DNA of 64,000 nucleotides from Pigmentibacter ruber (GTDB taxonomy: Bacteria; Bdellovibrionota_B; Oligoflexia; Silvanigrellales; Silvanigrellaceae), in the NCBI RefSeq assembly GCF_009792895.1, contig NZ_WSSC01000001.1, positions 372,001 to 436,000 on the forward strand, read 5' to 3'. A program made the position numbers and the translations under genes. This document shows, in pieces, positions 1 through 9,086 of this stretch. A model generated the notes under the pieces. That model was not told the origin of the DNA. It saw only the letters and a program-made list of their open reading frames with translations, and searched no databases. The stretch's first letter is position 1. Every line of letters begins with the position of its first letter.

Positions 1-3000
1 AAAGATGGTGGTAATGGTGTTGATGGGAAGAACGGCACTATTATTCCAAGCACAAATAATGATACAAAAATAACAACTCCAGATGGTAAAGAAGTTCCAC
101 ATTTTATTATTGGTTTTGATGGAACAGTTAAGGATAAAGACGGAAATGTATACCAAGCTAAGTATAAAGTTGGTCGTAATACACAACCTGAAATAAGAAT
201 TTTAGGCCCAGGTCTTCCTTCAAACAGCTGTGTTCCCTTTGAAGTAGTTGTTAAAGACTTGAATAGTAAAGAAATTGTTTTAAATAATGCGGCTGCTTTT
301 TATGACGAAGATGGAAACTCAATAAATAAAAAAATACATTATAAATTAGATGGCGAGTCACAAAAAATTGCAATTATCAAAGGCAGTACAATTTGTGTAC
401 TTAAAAAAGAAGAACTAAACAAACTTCATTCTGTTCATAATAACAATAAAGATAATGCAGATAATGCAGACTTTAGAGATATTAATACATTTAAAGCAGC
501 TATAGTTGGTGATAAAATTAAATTGGTTGTTGAAGGAGTTTTTGACAAAACTACAGAAGCTGAAATTAAAATTATTGATCCTGAAATCAATATTGTAGGA
601 ATTGAAGGCAACAAGCACTATATTCCAATTCCGGCCGGCACTCAATCTGGTGCATTTAGAATTTTTGGTAAAAAAGCAACTAGAGATTATACAACACATG
701 AACAACGTACTGGTGTTAGTTTTAATAGTGCTACAACTATAGATAAAAATTCAGTTGAATCCATAGCATTGTATGATAAACATTCTGGAAAAGAAATTCC
801 TGAAGCTCTAGTAGCGGATCAAAAAAATCACACTTGGAGAATTGATTCTTCAAAAATTCCACATGACTATATTAAAGATCCAAGTTTATTAACTTTTATT
901 GAACATGAAATCAGACTAAAATTGATTGATGGAACAACTACTCTTCGTATTCCTGTTTACATTAAAATTGAAAAAGCAATTCCGGTTGAATATAGAGTAA
1001 CACAATTAAACACTAACGTGTTTGGTAAACAATCCTTTCATGTAGAGTTAAGATATTCAAATAGCAAAGAATTTGTGAATATTGCTGATCTACCTGCAAG
1101 TGAGCGCAAATATCTTAAATTAAAATTTGATATAAAGAAAAATTTAGAAGCTAATATTGATAGTTCAGTGAAAATTTCATCAACTTTAAATAGTGTTGTA
1201 AATGCTGTATATAATGGTACTTCTATTTCAAATTATGAAGATCTAGACGCAGAGGCGTTAGCTAAATTGTCTAAGTTAGATAAAAGTGAACGTGCATTCT
1301 GGATCAATACCCAAAATGCTCCTGCGTATCAAGAAACAACAAATAAATATCATTTGATTATACAACCTGAGTACACTAGAAACTTGAATGAAAATCAATT
1401 GACTAAAGAAGAAATTGAAAATCTTCCAGCAAATAAAAGATTGAACTATACTTGCGGTACAAAATCTTTAGCTCCTTTTTTAACTGAACAAGACTATAAT
1501 AAGAATAAAGACAAAATTACCAATTATCAGCTAGCACTTACTCAATATAATGAAGCAAAAAATGGTTTTGAAAAAGATAAAGCAAAAATAGGAAATAGTG
1601 CTGATTACACTGCTTATTTAACTTCAAAAAATGCTATTACTGATGTTGAGTTTAATAGAATTAAAGCTCTTACAGCACCAGCTGTTGTTACTCTTGCTGC
1701 AGATGGCTCTAACCAAGCTGCTTTCGATCAATATACTCGAGAAAATAACGAATATAATCAAGAAAAATCAAAAATAGGTAATAGTGCTGATTACACTGCT
1801 TATTTAACTTCAAAAACAGCTATAAATTCTGCTGAGTTCATTAGAATAAAAGCTCTCACAGCACCAACTTTAGATAATTTAAATAAACCTGAAAATTTTG
1901 AGGCTGACAAAGCTTTGTATGGAGCTAACTATAACGAATATAAAGCTAACTTTGAAGCGCAACGTGATAGTTTAAATAAAGCATACAATGAAAGCTGTAC
2001 TGTAAAATTTGATGGTAATAACAACATAGTTGCTATTGATAAAACTATTAAAGGTGCAAATGCTAACGGTCAAATTATACGTCACTTTGTAATTTCTCCA
2101 TTCAAATTGGTTCTTGAAACTAAACCATATTTTTATAGTATTGATGAAAAAGATTATACATTACCAAAACTAACAAAAAACACTAATGATAGTTGGACGC
2201 CTGATTTGTTTGTTGGAGCTGATTCAAAAAATGCTAATGAACGCTACAAATATGGTTGTGTTAAATTAGTGTCTGAATTTAAAGTTTTTAGACATAAAGA
2301 AGTAAAAGGTAAATTAGAAAAAGAGCTTGTTGATGGAAAGCATGAAACTTTACTAGTAAATAATTTTGTTCTTTCTGAGCATACTAATCTAAAGACTGAT
2401 ACAAATAGAATTGATCCAAAGATAGTTAATATTAATGGAAAAACATCTACAACCCTTAGACAAAATAATATTTACTGCCCTTCTGAGACAGAAGCGTTAG
2501 GTGCTAAAAAATTAGTTGCTGAATTCCAGGACTTAAAGTCTAACGAAGTCGCTTTAAATGTAATTGATGTTAGAATGCCAATTTTAACTATGCTCTTTGA
2601 AAATGGCCAAAATAAACATACATTTGCTAACAACAGTGAAGTAAGTATTTTGCCATTCTATAAATGGAGTAGTGGTAAATTTGAAAAAGCTCAATTAAAT
2701 TATGCTAAAATTCAGGGCAAGTTTACATATACACATGCTGATGAGGGGAATACAGCTTCTTATTACTTCTTAGTTGATAACAACTCAGCATCTACTCAAC
2801 AGACTGATACATTTAGAAAGTTAATGTTAAATAGAGCTGATATGGCTTCTTCTAACTTAAATCAAAAAGCTTCAGTAGATGTTGCTGTTGCAAGCTCTGC
2901 GGCTTTAAATTTTGATTTAACAAATGATGCTGCAACCTTCAATCATATTATCAAATATGAAAGCTACTTTAATTCAGTTCCAAATCAAACTAAAATTGAT

Positions 3001-3099
3001 TTAGTAGGCAGTAAATTAGAAGCATTTAGCGTAGATCAAGGTGTAAGTGAGCACTATCATAACTATGATACTATCCAAACTCTTGGACAAAATAATTAA
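1..3099 (+). CDS. Large surface/secreted protein, 5' end outside window
   Basis: The frame is open from the first base to the TAA at 3097-3099, so 1032 residues of a longer protein are visible. A TTG at 259 has no ribosome site and lies inside the frame, so it is not the start. The first visible residues are glycine-rich and collagen-like (GGNGVDGKNG). The rest is beta-rich, Lys/Asn-rich sequence with few cysteines and no membrane segment. Around visible residues 524-625 a block of about 36 residues containing KIGNSADYTAYLTSK occurs twice, 62 residues apart. I recognise no family. A large extracellular or outer-surface protein is an inference from composition and from the lipoprotein gene that follows. 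A hairpin terminator lies directly downstream. Confidence 0.75.
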   Translation, partial: KDGGNGVDGKNGTIIPSTNNDTKITTPDGKEVPHFIIGFDGTVKDKDGNVYQAKYKVGRNTQPEIRILGPGLPSNSCVPFEVVVKDLNSKEIVLNNAAAFYDEDGNSINKKIHYKLDGESQKIAIIKGSTICVLKKEELNKLHSVHNNNKDNADNADFRDINTFKAAIVGDKIKLVVEGVFDKTTEAEIKIIDPEINIVGIEGNKHYIPIPAGTQSGAFRIFGKKATRDYTTHEQRTGVSFNSATTIDKNSVESIALYDKHSGKEIPEALVADQKNHTWRIDSSKIPHDYIKDPSLLTFIEHEIRLKLIDGTTTLRIPVYIKIEKAIPVEYRVTQLNTNVFGKQSFHVELRYSNSKEFVNIADLPASERKYLKLKFDIKKNLEANIDSSVKISSTLNSVVNAVYNGTSISNYEDLDAEALAKLSKLDKSERAFWINTQNAPAYQETTNKYHLIIQPEYTRNLNENQLTKEEIENLPANKRLNYTCGTKSLAPFLTEQDYNKNKDKITNYQLALTQYNEAKNGFEKDKAKIGNSADYTAYLTSKNAITDVEFNRIKALTAPAVVTLAADGSNQAAFDQYTRENNEYNQEKSKIGNSADYTAYLTSKTAINSAEFIRIKALTAPTLDNLNKPENFEADKALYGANYNEYKANFEAQRDSLNKAYNESCTVKFDGNNNIVAIDKTIKGANANGQIIRHFVISPFKLVLETKPYFYSIDEKDYTLPKLTKNTNDSWTPDLFVGADSKNANERYKYGCVKLVSEFKVFRHKEVKGKLEKELVDGKHETLLVNNFVLSEHTNLKTDTNRIDPKIVNINGKTSTTLRQNNIYCPSETEALGAKKLVAEFQDLKSNEVALNVIDVRMPILTMLFENGQNKHTFANNSEVSILPFYKWSSGKFEKAQLNYAKIQGKFTYTHADEGNTASYYFLVDNNSASTQQTDTFRKLMLNRADMASSNLNQKASVDVAVASSAALNFDLTNDAATFNHIIKYESYFNSVPNQTKIDLVGSKLEAFSVDQGVSEHYHNYDTIQTLGQNN

Positions 3100-3116
3100 T
3101 ATTTAAGCAATAGCTT

Positions 3117-3153
3117 CCAACCCAACACTCCTAATTGGGTTGGATTGTATTTT
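3117..3153 (+). terminator. Hairpin terminator after the large surface protein
   Basis: A perfect 9-bp stem, CCAACCCAA (3117-3125) with TTGGGTTGG (3135-3143), has a 9-base loop and is followed by a T-rich tract. It starts 18 bases after the stop codon. The T-run is interrupted, so termination may be moderate. Confidence 0.7.
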
Positions 3154-3895
3154 ATACATTTATAAAGAGTATTTTTTATTTTCTTGCCTCTGTTTTTAAA
3201 TTTATATATTAAAATTTTATAAAAATTAGTAATTTTAACAATTTAAATGTTAATGTTTAAAAAAAAATAAAAAATGATTAAATTTATAGCAAGTGCTTAC
3301 TGTTTTAAAAATTTCCATACAATTTTATATTTTTTATAAATTCAATAATTAAATTCATTTAAAACTATAACAAAATTTAATATAAAATAGTTAAAAATAT
3401 TTATAATTATTTATATTTAAATTAATTATATAGTTTATCCATTATTATAATGGAAATTTAAATCATAAAATTTAAGAAAAAAGTAAAAAGTACAAATTTT
3501 ACTGAACTAGTTCAAAAATACCTGTGTATTTTAGTAATTTAAAATTTAGATATTATTAATAAAAAATTAAAATATTAATACTTATAAGATTACAAATAAA
3601 ATAAATTTTCTATTTAATTATAATTTATGTACTTTAGTAAAATTTAAAAATATAGAAAAAAAATCTTTTAGCTAACCAATTTTATGTTTTTTCATTCCCA
3701 TAAAAAAAATTAACTAATTAATTTTATTAAATTTTTAAAAATATAATGAAGTTTTAAGTTATGTTTTGAATTTTGTATTTTTTGACAATTTGAAAAAATA
3801 TGATCTATAGTTTGCCGAATTGCATAGATTACCAATTCGTGAACTTGCAATGATGTTTTCGTTAACGTTCTTTTTTTTTTATTCTGGAGAAAAGT
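3154..3895. other. Long AT-rich non-coding stretch with promoter near its right end
   Basis: About 740 bases hold no credible gene. The sequence is almost entirely A/T with short homopolymer runs. Apart from the promoter-like element near 3782-3811 and the ribosome site of the next gene I see no structure. It may be a decayed region or a long regulatory leader. Confidence 0.5.
3782..3811 (+). promoter_or_regulatory. Sigma70-type promoter for the lipoprotein gene
   Basis: A perfect -35 box TTGACA (3782-3787) is followed after 18 bases by TATAGT (3806-3811). Transcription would start about 80 bases before the ATG at 3896, which has GGAG at 3886-3889. Confidence 0.6.
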
Positions 3896-5989
3896 ATGTA
3901 TAAAAAATCAGTAAAACTTACTGCAATTGGTTTAGGTCTTGTATCTTTTGCTTTAGTTTCTTGCAAAAGTAAAACTAATGATAATAAAAATAATGAATCT
4001 GCTAAGCCAAATGCTGCCTCTGAAAATAAGCAACAACCACGTCCTATCAATAACCTTAAAGTAGTCTTTAATGGTAAAATTCCGTTAGGTGGTTGTACTT
4101 CCTATGCAATTACATCAGTTGATGACAAAGGTAATGTTACTGACATTACTAATCACGCTCAACATTCAAGCTCTAATGTTTCAATTGCTTTAGACAAAGA
4201 ATCACAAAATAAATTCACTTTGAATGAACATTTAAATCAAATTTGTGCTGTAAAAGAAAATGAAGATAATAATTTATTGGCAATAGCTTCTTATAATCCA
4301 ACAAGAAAAATAGCTGCTAAAGCAGGAGATAAAGCAGTTGTTTCTGTTTTAAATCATAGTTATTCACAGCAAGCTAGTGTAGAGGTTGATCAAAAAGCTG
4401 AAATAATTGCATTTAATGTTACAAAATATGATTCTAGTAAAGTTGCAGATAGTAAATATCCAGGTGTATTAGTAAGCGAATTAAATGAAATGAATAAACT
4501 GTCTGATCCAAATAATCCAACTCAAAAATTAAAGCAAGAAATTTCTTTTGCAGCTTCTAAAGGTGAGTTTTCGGATGAATTTGTAATTGCATTTGCAAAT
4601 TCTAATCAATTAAAATCTGAAAAAGCTGAATACCTAAGTGATGTTAAGATAATTAAAGCTTTTATTGATAATAAAGAAGTTAAAATAGAATCTAGAATAG
4701 ATGATAAAGCAAAAGTAACTGTTTTTAAAGTAGCAATTCCTGCTAAATTGTCAGAAAATGTAAAATTAAAATTAGTATTAAATGAAAAACTTAATAAAAC
4801 TATTGAATTGACTCAAAAAAGAAAAGTAAAAGCAGTATCTTTACTTGACGGCAAGATTAATGGCAATGTTCTTTATTCTTCAGATAAACTAGATGTACTT
4901 CCTGCTAACTTATTCACTGCATCAACAAATGTTCAATTTGAGTTTTTTGATGGCGAAAAAATTAATGTTACTGCTAATTATGACAAAAACAGAAAATTAA
5001 ACCTAGGATCAATATTAAATACTGAATTTACTTCTTCACAGAGCAGCATAAATGGTTTCAGTTTATCTGACAATACAGAAGGCGCGCTAGCATTTAATAA
5101 CTTATTACAAATTAATCTTACTGGTATTACTACTGAATTTGAACCTAAAAAAGTTGCTTTAGAGTTAAGCGAAAGCTCAAATAATAATAACCCAATAGGC
5201 GAACTGAAGTTCTATGTTGGTAATAAACCAACTGTAGAAATTGAATCTCCAGATTTTAGATATAATAAAACAGGTCCTAAATTAGTTAGTGGACAACAAG
5301 TTTTACCTATTGACGGAAATACAAATTGTGCTTACTTGATGTCTTTTAACTTTAAATTAGCTGATATTTCTAAACCACTAAATAATTTTAAAGATGCTCT
5401 TGAAATTGTTAGTGTTGATAATAGTTTAGATGTTAAATCAGATAATAATGAATACAAAGTTTGTGCAAGTAAAGAAGCAACACCGCGTAAAGCATCAGGA
5501 CAAGAAAATGTTCACTTTGTAACAATTCGTTCAAAATTTGATCCATCTATTCAATCTAAATTTGGTTTTAAAATTGGTGAGTTGAAAACGATAGATAAAG
5601 CTGCATTAGTTGATAACAATTCTAATATCGTTGAAGAAATTAGATTAAAAGCATCTGATAAAGCTAGTTCAAATAGTTATAGATTTGCAATTTACGATGC
5701 AAAATATCAATTAACAAGTGAATCTATCACTGATTCTGAAGTGCAAACAGCATTATCACAAGGTCTTTCTAAAAATTTGGAAAATAAAGTTTTAGTGACA
5801 GTAAATAATGGTAAAATTCAATTTACTGTCGCAGAAAATGCATTTGGCAGCAGCTATAAAGGTGATTCTATTATTGGACACATCACTTTACCTGAAAAAA
5901 TTGCTAATAAAGATATTGTAGTAAGTAGTAAAGACGAAAGTAAAGATAAGGATATTAGAACTAAAATTTCTTTTATTATTTCTAAATAA
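3896..5989 (+). CDS. Putative lipoprotein, 697 residues, family unknown
   Basis: The N-terminus is a lipoprotein signal: KK, a hydrophobic stretch, then the lipobox LVSC with Cys23 as predicted lipidation site, followed by a Ser/Asn/Lys-rich linker. The start ATG has a good ribosome site (GGAG, 6 bases upstream) and a promoter at 3782. The rest is beta-rich and extracellular in character, with repeated Asn/Lys patches and few cysteines. I recognise no catalytic motif or known family. Like the preceding large protein it seems to be built of beta-sandwich-like modules, so the two may be surface proteins of similar purpose; that is an inference. It is monocistronic, closed by a strong terminator at 6026. 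Confidence 0.8.
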   Translation: MYKKSVKLTAIGLGLVSFALVSCKSKTNDNKNNESAKPNAASENKQQPRPINNLKVVFNGKIPLGGCTSYAITSVDDKGNVTDITNHAQHSSSNVSIALDKESQNKFTLNEHLNQICAVKENEDNNLLAIASYNPTRKIAAKAGDKAVVSVLNHSYSQQASVEVDQKAEIIAFNVTKYDSSKVADSKYPGVLVSELNEMNKLSDPNNPTQKLKQEISFAASKGEFSDEFVIAFANSNQLKSEKAEYLSDVKIIKAFIDNKEVKIESRIDDKAKVTVFKVAIPAKLSENVKLKLVLNEKLNKTIELTQKRKVKAVSLLDGKINGNVLYSSDKLDVLPANLFTASTNVQFEFFDGEKINVTANYDKNRKLNLGSILNTEFTSSQSSINGFSLSDNTEGALAFNNLLQINLTGITTEFEPKKVALELSESSNNNNPIGELKFYVGNKPTVEIESPDFRYNKTGPKLVSGQQVLPIDGNTNCAYLMSFNFKLADISKPLNNFKDALEIVSVDNSLDVKSDNNEYKVCASKEATPRKASGQENVHFVTIRSKFDPSIQSKFGFKIGELKTIDKAALVDNNSNIVEEIRLKASDKASSNSYRFAIYDAKYQLTSESITDSEVQTALSQGLSKNLENKVLVTVNNGKIQFTVAENAFGSSYKGDSIIGHITLPEKIANKDIVVSSKDESKDKDIRTKISFIISK

Positions 5990-6025
5990 GTATTTTCTAC
6001 AACTTTAGCAAATATTTTATAAAGT

Positions 6026-6055
6026 AATCCCTAGATTTTTATCTAGGGATTTTTT
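6026..6055 (+). terminator. Strong intrinsic terminator
   Basis: An 11-bp perfect stem, AATCCCTAGAT (6026-6036) and ATCTAGGGATT (6041-6051), with a 4-base loop runs into a T-run. It ends the lipoprotein transcript. Confidence 0.85.
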
Positions 6056-6145
6056 AATTATCGTGTATTAAAAATATATTTTAGTTTAAATAAAGAAATG
6101 GATATTATCTAGGAAACATTTTAATCAAAGTTTGAATTTTGAAAT

Positions 6146-6989
6146 ACCTTTAAAAAAATTATAACTTTATATTCTAATATTTTAAAGTAAATAATGTAGA
6201 GAAACTATGTATTCTTTAGTTTCTCTATTTCAGAAATGGGTAGATCTATTATTTTACTAATCATTTCAATTGAAAAATCATTTGCTAAAAGGTTTAAAAC
6301 AATTTCTTTATTTCGATTATTAATTCCTTTAACAAAACCTAATTGCTCTCCCTCATTTTTTCCATTTTGAAAACCTTTAGTAAAACCCTCTTCCCTAGCT
6401 CCATCCATATCGGTGTTGTAATCTAGCTCATATTTTCTTCTGGCTTCGTACTTAGCCCTAGCAATGGGATCTTGGCTGATATATTCAAGTGTACTAAATG
6501 CTTTTTCAATTTCAGGTGTTTGCATAGCCATGACGGTCTCCTTTGAAGCACCTTTAAAAAAGTTATAACTTTATATTCTAATATTTTAAAGCAAGTAATT
6601 TAGAGAAACTAACTATTCTTTAGTTTCTCTATTTCAGAAATGGGTAGATCTGTTATTTTACTGATCATTTCAATTGAAAAATCATTTGCTAAAAGGTTTA
6701 AAACAATTTCTTTATTTCTTTTGTACTCACCAATCTGAACTCCTTCAGTTTTTCCTTTAGTAAAACCTAGTTGCTCTCCCTCATTTTTCCCATTTTGAAA
6801 ACCTTTTGTAAAACCAATCTTTACTCCCTCTTCCCTAGCTCCATCCATATCGGTGTTGTAGTCCAGTTCATATTTCCTTCTAGCTTCGTATTTAGCTCTA
6901 GCAATGGGATCTTGGCTGATATATTCAAGAGTAGAAAAAGCTTTTTCAATTTCAGGTGTTTGCATAGCCATGATGGTCTCCTTTGAAGC
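6146..6989. repeat. Tandem duplication of the 3' part of an Rpn nuclease gene
   Basis: Two similar units (6146-6549 and 6550-6989) each start with ACCTTTAAAAAA, continue with a conserved downstream flank (TATAACTTTATATTCTAAT), then the end of the Rpn gene. The same 12-mer occurs a third time at 6990 inside the intact gene. The arrangement is what an unequal exchange between the 12-mer downstream of the gene and the one inside it would produce. The units differ by about 36 bp in the charged-repeat region, so the event is not recent. Confidence 0.8.
6205..6531 (-). CDS. Free-standing C-terminal piece of an Rpn-type nuclease (RpnS-like)
   Basis: This 108-residue frame matches the C-terminal third of the adjacent Rpn-type gene, starting at MAMQTPEIEKAF, with the GxxxG-type charged repeats (GFTKGFQNGKNEG) and the final helix-turn-helix-like end (FSIEMISKIIDLPISEIEKL). 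The nuclease domain is absent. The frame is not simply a dead end: its ATG has a perfect AAAGGAG six bases upstream, inherited from inside the full-length gene. In E. coli Rpn genes an internal start yields the C-terminal domain as a small protein that restrains the nuclease. I infer this copy could do the same, but it may also be a non-functional leftover. Confidence 0.6.
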   Translation of the reverse strand: MAMQTPEIEKAFSTLEYISQDPIARAKYEARRKYELDYNTDMDGAREEGFTKGFQNGKNEGEQLGFVKGINNRNKEIVLNLLANDFSIEMISKIIDLPISEIEKLKNT

Positions 6990-7523
6990 ACCTTTAAAAA
7001 AGTGCATCCATTTATCGAGTTCATTATAATACTTATCTGGGATTTTGGGAACTTCTAAAAAGTAAAGTTGGAAATCTTGGGAAAAAACTTTTCTTGTTTC
7101 GGTATCTAACGGTTTAATTTTTGTCATAAAATAATCTTTATCTTTAAAAAAATTAAAGTTTAAAATATGAATACAGATAGCTGGCTTTAAAGTTTTATAT
7201 TTTTTTCCACTAGTTAATTGTTGTTCATAAAGTTTGGCCCAGTAGTATAAACAACGTTTTTCATACTCATAGGTATTTTGCACTTGAATTTCAATATTCA
7301 CAAAACTTTCATTATTAAGTTTTGCTAATACATCTAGCCTAGTTTCCTTATCGTCTTCTTGATCTTTATTTATTTCAGTATTTAGGTAAGTTAAGGAAAT
7401 AATTTTTTCATCTTCTGGATAATTTAACACACTATTTAAAAAGTGGATTAAAACATCTTCTTTCTCCCCAAAAATGCGTTTAAAGACATAATCATTTTTA
7501 ATATCAAGCAATTCGAATTCCAT
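6609..7523 (-). CDS. Rpn family PD-(D/E)XK nuclease / putative transposase
   Basis: The 304-residue product begins MEFELLDIKNDYVFKRIFG, the hallmark start of the Rpn/PDDEXK_2 family of recombination-promoting nucleases. The active-site region shows RLDVLAKL followed by FVNIEIQV (Asp, then Glu-x-Gln of the PD-(D/E)XK core). The C-terminus carries charged glycine repeats (GFTKGFQNG, GFTKGKTEG) and a conserved terminal helix pair. The start is the ATG preceded by AAAGGAG; a longer TTG start would lie inside that ribosome site. A second ribosome site and ATG at 6971 could give the C-terminal 120 residues alone. The last codons overlap a 12-bp inverted repeat (6601-6612/6620-6631). Two more copies lie at 35.3-37.4 kb. 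Confidence 0.88.
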   Translation of the reverse strand: MEFELLDIKNDYVFKRIFGEKEDVLIHFLNSVLNYPEDEKIISLTYLNTEINKDQEDDKETRLDVLAKLNNESFVNIEIQVQNTYEYEKRCLYYWAKLYEQQLTSGKKYKTLKPAICIHILNFNFFKDKDYFMTKIKPLDTETRKVFSQDFQLYFLEVPKIPDKYYNELDKWMHFFKGASKETIMAMQTPEIEKAFSTLEYISQDPIARAKYEARRKYELDYNTDMDGAREEGVKIGFTKGFQNGKNEGEQLGFTKGKTEGVQIGEYKRNKEIVLNLLANDFSIEMISKITDLPISEIEKLKNS

Positions 7524-7528
7524 TAGGA

Positions 7529-7554
7529 CTCCTTTCAAGTAAAAGGAAAAGGAG
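7529..7554 (-). promoter_or_regulatory. Leader hairpin that can mask the Rpn ribosome site
   Basis: On the minus strand the leader contains CTCCTTT (7548-7554), 12 bases before the exactly complementary ribosome site AAAGGAG (7529-7535). Pairing would hide the ribosome site. The same 7-bp stem and 12-base loop occur before the other two full copies, in one case kept by a G-U pair. Confidence 0.5.
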
Positions 7555-7886
7555 CATAAATTAAAAAAAATGGAATGTGTGGTAATGACCAGAAACTGAA
7601 CAATGTTGATAAAAAACTGGCCAAAAAAGATTTATTTTGGAATGTAAATTATTTTATTTAGTTAAAAATTTTAGATTTTAAATGTTTATATTATTGCATT
7701 TTTAAAAGTGACAACTTCAAATGGGGCAGGATCAGTGATTAAAATTTTCTTTTAAGTATATTATTTCATTAAATTTACATTTTTAAGAAAATTTCACTAT
7801 TTTTACTTAATATTGCATAATATTTAATATCAATTAAATATAATAAATACAAGCAGACAAATTAAATTTTTTAACCACTAATAATA
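7555..7886. other. Non-coding region between the Rpn gene and secreted-protein gene
   Basis: About 330 AT-rich bases hold the distal leader of the minus-strand Rpn gene (the first 20-30 bases are shared with the other copies) and the downstream flank of the next minus-strand gene. No convincing gene or terminator is visible. Confidence 0.4.
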
Positions 7887-9059
7887 TTAATATTTTAAAG
7901 GTACTAAATACACATTTAATTTAGATGAATATTTATCTACATAAATTTTTAGATCAATATTATTTGACGAACCTGTTTCTAAATATCCTATTTGGGAATA
8001 ATCTAATGAAATATTTTCTGATGAACGATTAATTATACTATAACTATTTGCTTTGAATTTTTCTAAACATTTTTTTGGTAATTCAACTTGAAAGTCTACA
8101 TCAGAAAATTCATCATAACTACTATGTTGATCAAAGTAACTAAAATTATTTATTGCAACTTGTTCAACGGTAAAATTTCCTAACCTCTTAACTGATTTTA
8201 TATTAAATTTTTCGCCGTTAGAGCTTCCTTGTTTAGAAATAGAAGAACTTTTAAAATATCTATATGGATCATTTAAAAAAATGTAATTAGAATAATTATT
8301 TAAATTTTTATAATAAGAAATTGCATTTGGATTTATTTTCAATTTTTCATTGTTTTTTTCTGTTGTGACTTGATCTTTTTTACAAGCTGGACCACGAAGT
8401 CCAGAATACATATGATAACAACTTCTAATATCAGTTGTACGTTCTAAATACTTACTATCAAACGTAACATTTTGTTTAACGATTGATAAATAGCTGCCAC
8501 TAGAAATTTCTGTTCCAGCACCACCTGCACATGAAAAATTTTCATAATTACTATTTGGTATTACATCATAGGAACGCTTGTTATTGATAAATATTTTTGA
8601 TTTATTCCCACCTTTATACTTTACATCATCATAAAAACAAACAGCATAAGCATTATAATTGGTTGTAGTATCTATTGGAATAGAATGGTAGCTAGTTGTG
8701 CCTACAAAATAATCAGTATTTGTGAATTCAAGCTTAGTGACCCCTGGCATTCTAGACCATTGATCACAAGGATTACTCAATGTAAAATTATCGTTTTTAG
8801 CTAAGCTGTCTACTCTTCTTTCAAGTAATTCATAGTTCATAGTTAAAGTTTCAAGTTTTGTTTTTAATTCATTAAAAACGGAATCGCGCCCGACAACTCT
8901 AAATGCGTTTAAATTATGCAAACCATTTTGCAACAAAGTAACTTGTTTTTTTAGGTTTGTAATATCTTCAGTACAAGTAGCATTATTGTCTGTCGCTGTT
9001 GCTTGGGATATTACAGCGAGTGAGCTTAGATAAGTTAATATTTTTCCATATTTTTTCAT
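7887..9059 (-). CDS. Secreted coiled-coil protein, paralogue of 12059-12661
   Basis: The 390-residue product has a Sec signal peptide (cleavage expected near TATA/TD), then a conserved TCTEDITNLKKQVTLLQNG segment that continues as a coiled coil to about residue 90. The C-terminal two-thirds is a Cys-, Tyr- and Ser-rich beta domain with about eight cysteines, suggesting disulfides. The start matches the paralogue at 12661 (TCTADVNFLKNQVKLL), which is much shorter. It lies 27 bases downstream of the small coiled-coil gene 9087-9371, so both are probably one transcript, divergent from the RCC1 gene. I do not recognise the family. A role in assembly with or display of the RCC1 protein is inference from the duplicated gene order. 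Confidence 0.7.
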   Translation of the reverse strand: MKKYGKILTYLSSLAVISQATATDNNATCTEDITNLKKQVTLLQNGLHNLNAFRVVGRDSVFNELKTKLETLTMNYELLERRVDSLAKNDNFTLSNPCDQWSRMPGVTKLEFTNTDYFVGTTSYHSIPIDTTTNYNAYAVCFYDDVKYKGGNKSKIFINNKRSYDVIPNSNYENFSCAGGAGTEISSGSYLSIVKQNVTFDSKYLERTTDIRSCYHMYSGLRGPACKKDQVTTEKNNEKLKINPNAISYYKNLNNYSNYIFLNDPYRYFKSSSISKQGSSNGEKFNIKSVKRLGNFTVEQVAINNFSYFDQHSSYDEFSDVDFQVELPKKCLEKFKANSYSIINRSSENISLDYSQIGYLETGSSNNIDLKIYVDKYSSKLNVYLVPLKY

Positions 9060-9086
9060 AATAAGTACCTTACTTAGTTTTAATAA

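Noticed and set aside
259-3099. TTG at 259 as start of the first gene
   Set aside because: The frame is open upstream to base 1, the coding character continues, and there is no ribosome site at 259.
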